Below, in pieces: positions 62,101 to 64,000 of a stretch of DNA of 64,000 bases. How positions within the stretch are numbered: position 1 is the stretch's first letter; every line of letters begins with the position of its first letter. Source of the DNA: Nereocystis luetkeana (Eukaryota; Sar; Phaeophyceae; Laminariales; Laminariaceae); the NCBI GenBank assembly GCA_031213475.1, contig JARUPZ010000026.1:760501-824500 (forward strand). Reading direction: 5' to 3'. The notes under the pieces are model-generated. The model did no database searches. It worked only from the letters and a program-made list of their open reading frames with translations, and was not told the origin of the DNA. A program made the position numbers and the translations under genes.

Positions 62101-63530
62101 GTTACGAGTTGGAAGGAGAGAGAAGAAGATGTGCGAAGATAATGAATGGGATGAAAAAAATAAATAAAAATAAATAGTTATATCATCTTCATCGTACGGT
62201 ATACGGTAGAAATAATCAGCATGTAGCAGTTCCTTCATTCACCCCTTTGTCACCCCTTCGCTACTATTAATACAGCAGTACTTTAGGTCTTGACCAGCAC
62301 TCCGACCACCTTTTTGTGTCTCTGTAGGATGGATAAGGAACCACGAACCGACGCTGGGGGTACTGGTTTTGTCCGGTAGAAAGAGCGGCTTATCATGTGA
62401 AGAAAACGCCATCATCATCATCATCATGTTAATGTCCTCGTCATCATCATCGTCATCATGTCACCATCACAGCAACAGCAGTATCACCACCACCACCACC
62501 ACTACCACCCCCACCACCAGTTTTTGTGTCATCAAAACAAAATTACCACCGCCACCGTTATAACAAGCTCAACCATTCTAGAAAACGGAAAGCATACTGT
62601 ACCTAGAGTAGCTTTGAAACTAAACGCGCGCACCGCACTACTGTAGTATGAGGGGGGGGGGGGGAGAAACGCCTGCCATGTATCGTAAAAAGCCTTGAAT
62701 TCGTACTACCAGGGACCTGGTATTAACTATTACGGGGGATCATATTGAATATAACCTACGATAGAAACAAAAAGCTACCAGGTATATATTTCGCTATTTT
62801 TACTATTACGGGGGACCATAGTTAACAAGACCAAATACTGTTAATAAGAATGGTTAAATGTATAGGTTTTTATGTACACCATAGGTCCTATCAACTATGG
62901 TCCCCCGTACTAGCAGTATTTGGTCCTATTTACTATGTATGGTCCCCCATGATATCATACAGGGGTGCCGTCGGTTTTTAGCGGTCGGTTTTATCCAGAA
63001 CGGGAAGGCTACGGTTGCCCATACAGAACAAGGGAGGCGTTTTCGGAAAAAAGGTCTGGTCTTATCATTACAGAGAGAGAGCCTTCCGAAAATATCGTGG
63101 TGTTCGACTTTACCACCCCATTTTTCCGTTGTTGAAACAAAACGAGCGCTCACTACAAAAATGATTCCACCCCTGAGCGATTTCCACGCTCTTTACAAAA
63201 CCCCATCCCGGGTCTGAGGTGCGGAAGAGAGGGAGGGGGGGAGCGAAGAAGGGAGGGAGAGCTAGAGACGGCAGGGCGAATGAAAGCAGGCGGGAAGGGC
63301 GAAGACAAAAAAAACGAAGCTGCGAAAGGCTACAGCGGAAAAAAAAACGCGCTTCGTTCTCCAGGGGACGCGCTTGCTCCCCCCTCAACCATACCATTTC
63401 CTGCATGAACCCCCACGTGATGTACGAGCCCAGCAGGCCTACGGTGGCGAAGACCAGCAGCAGCGCCTTGGTTGTAGCAGACTCCGGGGGGGGCGCCTGC
63501 GGCTCATACTCTACCTCCAACGGGTCGCGC
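42233..63530 (-). CDS. SLC35B2: PAPS transporter, SLC35B2-like (nucleotide-sulfate transporter), 5' end outside window
   Basis: Seven minus-strand exons (63530-63395, 54015-53854, 51128-51033, 50037-49948, 45157-44921, 43956-43763, 42329-42233) join with matching phases at GT-AG introns and encode 336 residues plus stop. The order of motifs follows animal SLC35B2/PAPST1: a first helix with SYITWGFMQE, then FLVFGNRLLA, SNVLSS..QY..LDYISFPMQ, KSCKVVPVMLVGK, DSFTSQWQD, QMMFGVNLFS, GQLFIFYTIKKFGPIIFTI, MTTRQM and a last helix ending in a basic tail. In SLC35B2 these belong to the ten-helix Golgi antiporter that imports 3'-phosphoadenosine 5'-phosphosulfate for sulfotransferases. The DSFTS and QMMFGVN motifs fit SLC35B2 better than SLC35B1 or B3 (PF08449 superfamily). 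The first visible exon begins with one base of a split codon, so at least one 5' exon is missing; family members are usually about 400 residues. Introns are 9379, 2725, 995, 4790, 964 and 1433 bp and are full of mobile elements and relics of this gene's own exons. Family assignment is confident; substrate is inferred. Confidence 0.9.
42360..42840. repeat. AGC/AAC triplet and AACGGC hexamer repeats in intron 6 of gene 1
   Basis: AGC- and AAC-rich runs to 42620, then AACGGCAACATCAAC-type units. A similar GGCAAC/ATCAAC block lies at 43625-43755, before exon f. Long opposite-strand frames here are triplet shadows. Confidence 0.7.
42865..43165. repeat. GATC-rich dispersed repeat E in intron 6 of gene 1
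   Basis: It shares GATAGATCCCAACCTGCCG-like, AGGATCTGCATAGT and ACACAGATCGCAGATCATAC segments with 22775-23070. Confidence 0.65.
43496..43583 (-). pseudogene. Relic of the donor half of gene 1 exon f
   Basis: It reads KKFGPIIFAIAM in the exon frame, then a small insertion shifts it before the TRQM block. The donor position reads GAGAGC instead of GTGAGT. A shorter trace of the same exon end, with GTGACT at the donor, lies at 43303-43330. Confidence 0.7.
43763..43956 (-). CDS. Gene 1 exon f
   Basis: The acceptor is cggcag before AGCGGA and the donor is GTGAGTGTG. It starts in phase 0 and ends after two bases of a codon. It encodes SGEFATSFTFISTYPDAL, then GQLFIFYTIKKFGPIIFTI and MTTRQMVSLVVSAV. 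The donor is fixed by phase: its last two bases plus the first base of exon g make Val. Relics of its two halves flank it on both sides. Confidence 0.92.
44319..44430 (-). pseudogene. Relic of the acceptor half of gene 1 exon f (inner)
   Basis: This stretch aligns with 43915-44015, which covers the start of exon f, its acceptor and the flanking intron, with several indels. The acceptor motif cggcag is retained, but the reading frame that corresponds to FATSFTFIS is broken. Confidence 0.65.
44703..44806 (-). pseudogene. Relic of the acceptor half of gene 1 exon f (outer)
   Basis: A second degenerate copy of the same boundary. One frame reads NFATSFTFTSYP then stop, against EFATSFTFISTYP in exon f. 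The CAG at the acceptor position is lost. It lies 115 bp downstream (in transcript order) of exon e. Confidence 0.65.
44921..45157 (-). CDS. Gene 1 exon e
   Basis: 79 codons, phase 0 at both ends. The acceptor is tctctttttcag and the donor GTGAGT. It encodes AIAFGVSMFSL, an acidic loop (SSGPVDEKR), then GLFFVAVYLVCDSFTSQWQD, the K/H-rich loop FKKHKIDQF and QMMFGVNLFSIIFTCLSLFW. DSFTS.WQD and QMMFGVN are the most diagnostic PAPS-transporter motifs in the window. Confidence 0.93.
45856..46440. repeat. Minisatellite, about 137-bp unit, roughly four copies
   Basis: Each unit holds two half-units that begin with the palindromic CCGTTTCTAACGG and GGCCCGTGCGATCGGGATTA-type segments, plus CTAAACGATT and CTTTCGGGTGGTT. 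It occupies the place in element unit 1 where unit 2 has the recombinase. Confidence 0.75.
47195..47802 (-). pseudogene. Tyrosine recombinase (Crypton-like) catalytic-domain remnant
   Basis: Two overlapping minus-strand frames (47802-47476 and 47536-47195) together match the C-terminal catalytic region of tyrosine recombinases, with a frameshift between them. The first carries VEVRFRGSKGDQGRKG and a later LREGMQA. The second carries LHSGRIGGATRLAARR (HxxR), KEGRWSSDSFMVYVR (Trp and the nucleophile-position Tyr) and a short tail. The N-terminal part and the first catalytic Arg block are missing or unrecognisable, so it is not a complete enzyme. It lies in unit 2 of a head-to-tail element pair (45577-48137). 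Crypton, DIRS-type and other YR elements share this domain; the flanking structure favours Crypton. Confidence 0.6.
48150..48415 (-). repeat. Dispersed repeat R3, reference copy (right part)
   Basis: About 260 bp. Read on the minus strand it has CACATTAAACCGTTCTTTCT, CGTCGACATCCAGCACAACC, a CAAAGCTACGCCACAGAGAT-like block and CGACAGGCACGACATACGC. It continues to the left beyond the Crypton-like insertion (45577-48137) to at least 45345. Other copies or fragments: 755-1010, 9918-10008, 56932-57165, 57390-57610, 58774-59640, 60941-61005, 61277-61607, 61659-61920. Confidence 0.7.
48418..48818 (+). repeat. Dispersed repeat F with 26-bp poly-G
   Basis: It begins GGTAGGAATACACCACACCG, shared with 45205-45240, then a G run (48466-48491), then the F body. 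It directly follows R3 (ends 48415). Confidence 0.6.
48951..49004 (-). pseudogene. Relic of the donor half of gene 1 exon d
   Basis: About 50 bp here align with the 3' half of exon d (49948-50037), including the GTGAGG donor. In the same frame it reads GQVCNGKSYPREEHPTV against GKFVHGKSYPWVEYLEV in the real exon. There is no matching 5' half or convincing acceptor, so it is a partial duplicate within intron 4 rather than a usable exon. Confidence 0.7.
49489..49605. mobile_element. MITE-D with an inserted TACCTGGTA
   Basis: Ends TATTACGGGGGACCATAG and CCCCCGTAACA. Where other copies read GTTAATAGGACC, this one reads GTTAAAATACCTGGTAGGACC. Confidence 0.75.
49948..50037 (-). CDS. Gene 1 exon d
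   Basis: 30 codons, phase 0 at both ends. The acceptor ends ctgttgcag and the donor is GTGAGG. KSCKVVPVMLVGKFVHGKSY and WVEYLE match the family's KACKV(I/L)PVMLMGKLV..R.Y..WEYL block. A relic of its 3' half lies downstream at 48951-49004. Confidence 0.9.
51033..51128 (-). CDS. Gene 1 exon c
   Basis: 32 codons, phase 0 at both ends. The acceptor is ttggcag and the donor GTGGGT. APWLNFAPCSFSNVLSS followed by QY and ISFPMQ matches the SLC35B2 block [21 protein letters not shown]. The Trp-Cys pair before the conserved QY is replaced by Thr-Ala. The 5' half of this exon is repeated in degenerate form five times upstream (51190-51850). Confidence 0.88.
51190..51850 (-). repeat. Array of five degenerate copies of the 5' half of gene 1 exon c plus its acceptor
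   Basis: Units near 51194-51286, 51301-51391, 51402-51488, 51659-51740 and 51758-51848 resemble 51086-51180, which spans the first 13 codons of exon c, its acceptor and about 50 bp of intron. In the exon frame they read AHWLEFASCSMSN, APWLNFATCWFFN, APWLNVCAVL, GS*QNFAPGSLS and GAPPVNLAPCSLSN, against APWLNFAPCSFSN. Four keep a CAG at the acceptor position; none keeps the rest of the exon. Confidence 0.75.
51885..52180 (+). repeat. Dispersed repeat F
   Basis: It follows a G-rich run (51857-51886) and has the same order of blocks, ending near GTTACTATGTAACTGC. Its body has about 10% differences from the copy at 52445. Confidence 0.6.
52445..52765 (+). repeat. Dispersed repeat F, near-complete copy
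   Basis: It starts GATAGGAGAGATGTACTCGA, contains GGACGGAGCATGTCGGGTTT and CACCAAGCGCGAAG, and ends CAGAGACAGCAATGGGAGTA. The minus strand has an open frame with VLSRIQLILHATRRAPHGA and TRHAPSWHCRDATVYDHTTT. Other copies: 27093-27448, 48418-48818, 51885-52180; partial: 24750-24935, 45205-45330, 51500-51625, 53566-53775. Several sit beside a poly-G run. Confidence 0.65.
53854..54015 (-). CDS. Gene 1 exon b
   Basis: 54 codons, phase 0 at both ends. The acceptor ends tatcag and the donor is GTTAGT. It carries KFPSNVFLVFGNRLLA, matching the second conserved block of SLC35B2, then a hydrophobic helix and a Pro/Gly loop (RTEPPGGWAPQ). Confidence 0.88.
54145..54370 (+). mobile_element. SINE family 1, 5'-truncated
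   Basis: It starts at the body (TTGTTGAGAGCGCCTTG) without the tRNA head and ends in an A-rich tail. It lies in intron 1 of gene 1, 130 bp upstream of exon b, in antisense orientation. Confidence 0.75.
55824..55938. mobile_element. MITE-D
   Basis: The left end is slightly deleted (TATTACGGTCATAG); the right end GGACCCCCGTAATA is intact. It shares the interior GGTATACATAACAACCTAC with the copy at 17095. Confidence 0.7.
56362..56500. mobile_element. MITE-B
   Basis: Ends ATGTCAGGAGAC and GTCTCCCGACAC, sharing the interior GACGCCAAACTACTAGGTTT with the copy at 10066. Confidence 0.7.
56822..56909. mobile_element. MITE-A
   Basis: A near-complete palindromic copy with CCCTTTTAGGACCGCAGTCC at the left and GACTGCGGTTCTAAAAGGG at the right. 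A degenerate copy lies 280 bp upstream at 56540-56625. Confidence 0.75.
58030..58341 (+). CDS. Unrecognised open frame, possible mobile-element protein fragment
   Basis: Without an ATG, the frame reads QQDLTEFRATEGSTEVAPL, then VFGVETALWSTAAKKAGKWY, RGILEAAERFMVRWHDSEAE, SRQRRASAVDG, a Gly run and a stop at 58341. The mix of Trp, charged and hydrophobic residues looks protein-like rather than a repeat shadow, and the end is low complexity. I do not recognise the family. It lies just upstream of an R3 copy, in intron 1 of gene 1 but on the opposite strand. Confidence 0.35.
   Translation, partial: TAQQQDLTEFRATEGSTEVAPLVFGVETALWSTAAKKAGKWYRGILEAAERFMVRWHDSEAEMSRQRRASAVDGVQGNGGGGGNRRSGRKPDQGNAEMGGNRR
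58774..59640 (-). repeat. R3, long copy split by a SINE
   Basis: 58774-59075 covers the left part, with GCTTTGGGCTTTGGTCTG and GGCCACCTCGCCTGCGG as at 45345-45520. 59441-59640 holds the right part. The SINE at 59076-59440 lies between. The element may extend upstream to about 58030, where an open frame is found. Confidence 0.65.
59076..59440 (-). mobile_element. SINE family 1 inserted into repeat R3
   Basis: Its poly-T end (59076-59115) directly abuts R3 sequence ending gtcgtatctag, and its tRNA head (ending 59440) abuts R3 resuming at tgatgacatggc. Uninterrupted R3 at 48212-48235 reads through this point. Confidence 0.8.
59715..60161 (+). mobile_element. SINE family 1 split by a TTAA-type MITE
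   Basis: The tRNA head runs to GTGGTTAA, is broken by an 89-bp palindromic MITE (59749-59837), and resumes at CCTCGAATTC. The body is otherwise complete and ends in an A-rich tail. The insertion separates the A-box and B-box regions. Confidence 0.82.
59749..59837. mobile_element. MITE-A nested in SINE
   Basis: A nearly perfect palindrome with ends CCCTTTTAG/CTAAAAAGG and inner arms GACTGCGGT-like and TTGGGGACAAA, flanked by TTAA. It interrupts the SINE at 59715-60161. Confidence 0.8.
60411..60890. mobile_element. MITE-B-related longer element
   Basis: Ends ATGTCGGGCAAAC and TTCTCTGACAT are imperfect inverted repeats of the MITE-B type. The interior has CTTGACAGACAG motifs near the left end and their complement CTGTCTGCCAAG near the right. 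Confidence 0.5.
61062..61629. mobile_element. MITE-B carrying a MITE-A and an R3 insertion
   Basis: The ends are ATGTCAGGAGAC (61062) and GTCTCCCGACAT (61629). Compared with the uninterrupted copy at 10066-10210, it contains MITE-A at 61090-61178 flanked by TCAA on both sides, and an R3 copy at 61277-61607. Confidence 0.75.
61659..61920 (+). repeat. R3 copy
   Basis: Collinear with the reference copy, opposite orientation, starting in a GT run and ending in an A-rich stretch. Confidence 0.7.
61961..62176 (+). mobile_element. SINE family 1, 5'-truncated
   Basis: It begins GCGCCTTGCAGCGTGGGTAG within the SINE body and ends in a TAAA-rich tail. It directly follows a copy of R3 (61659-61920). 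Confidence 0.75.
62728..62952. mobile_element. MITE-D inserted into MITE-D
   Basis: A complete inner copy (62804-62910) interrupts an outer one. The outer left end is at 62728 and the outer right part resumes after 62910 with AGTATTTGGTCCTATTTAC. Confidence 0.7.
63395..63530 (-). CDS. Gene 1 exon a: first visible transporter exon
   Basis: The acceptor is ctcttggcag and the donor GTATGG follows the codon ATG. One leading base completes a codon from an unseen upstream exon; 45 codons follow. The acidic, Pro-rich start (RDPLEVEYEPQAPPPES) is followed by a hydrophobic helix (LLLVFATVGLLGSYITWGFM) that matches the first membrane segment of SLC35B2. Confidence 0.85.
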
Positions 63531-64000
63531 CTGCCAAGAGCAGAAAAGACGAACGACCATACAGGTGTAAGATATACATATCTACTGGATGTACACCAGG
63601 GTACGTACACAGCAGTCAGTACACAGTCAGTATCACATGCTGCTTGCGAATATGACTTTGTTGAACATTTTGAGGCTGTTAACCAGTCATGACCCGACCC
63701 GCCAGTCGGGTGAGGAGGTGTTCAACATTTTACGGGTCGGGGCGGGTCGAGTCGGGTCGGGTTGAGTCAGGAGGCGTTCGTGCTCTCACGCGTCGGGCTA
63801 GGACCCAGGGTCGGGTTAGATGACGCGATCCGACCCGACCCGCGAGGCTTGACCCGACCCGAGAACAGTTCTTTCAAAATTTAGACGACACACATAGGTG
63901 TATTATAGTACCATATACCTGGTACCAGGGTATATAATACCAGGTACTATATACACAGGGCAGCTTCACAAGCAGCTGCCAAACGTGGAGTTTCGAGTAA

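Overview
This is a eukaryotic nuclear window, repeat-rich and gene-poor. Three protein-coding loci can be supported, all built of GT-AG exons. The Ala/Gly/Ser/Pro-rich coding tracts, the PPR repeat style, the multi-kilobase introns and a PAPS-type nucleotide-sulfate transporter (the kind needed for sulfated polysaccharides) suggest a photosynthetic stramenopile, perhaps brown-alga-like. That placement is an inference from style and gene content, not from a marker gene.

Layout. 1-11687: no supported gene, a mosaic of short transposons (two tRNA-derived SINE families, MITEs) and minisatellites. 11688-12584 (+): terminal exon of a PPR-like protein. 12585-25608: no firm gene; a long GA microsatellite, a third tRNA-headed SINE family, interstitial CCCTAA repeats beside a 45-bp satellite, and one doubtful Ala-rich exon. 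25609-34831 (-): gene 2, carrying a split PF09713/TIGR01589 domain ('plant protein 1589 of unknown function'), an M-Q-P-G repeat and a long Ala-rich tail. 34832-42232: no supported gene. 42233-63530 (-): gene 1, an SLC35B2-like PAPS transporter. Seven phase-consistent exons give 336 residues to the stop; the N-terminal exon lies beyond the right edge. Six introns (964 bp to 9.4 kb) hold most of the mobile elements.

Most striking observations. (i) Introns of gene 1 carry degenerate partial copies of the gene's own exon edges. Five relics of the 5' half of exon 3 and two of exon 6 lie upstream of the real exon; donor-side relics of exons 4 and 6 lie downstream. Several still read in frame and keep their splice dinucleotide. 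(ii) A tyrosine-recombinase element sits as two head-to-tail units inside a dispersed repeat in intron 4. The same 4-bp TTTG lies at all three boundaries, as expected for a Crypton-like element. (iii) The nonamer TACCTGGTA (or its reverse complement) occurs roughly 40 times, far above the roughly 0.5 expected, and is present in some copies of a repeat but absent at the same point in others, as if it were a tiny insertion. (iv) Nested insertions give a relative order: the MITE with TTAA-like duplications entered a SINE and a second MITE, and a SINE and the recombinase element each entered the same dispersed repeat family (called R3 here).
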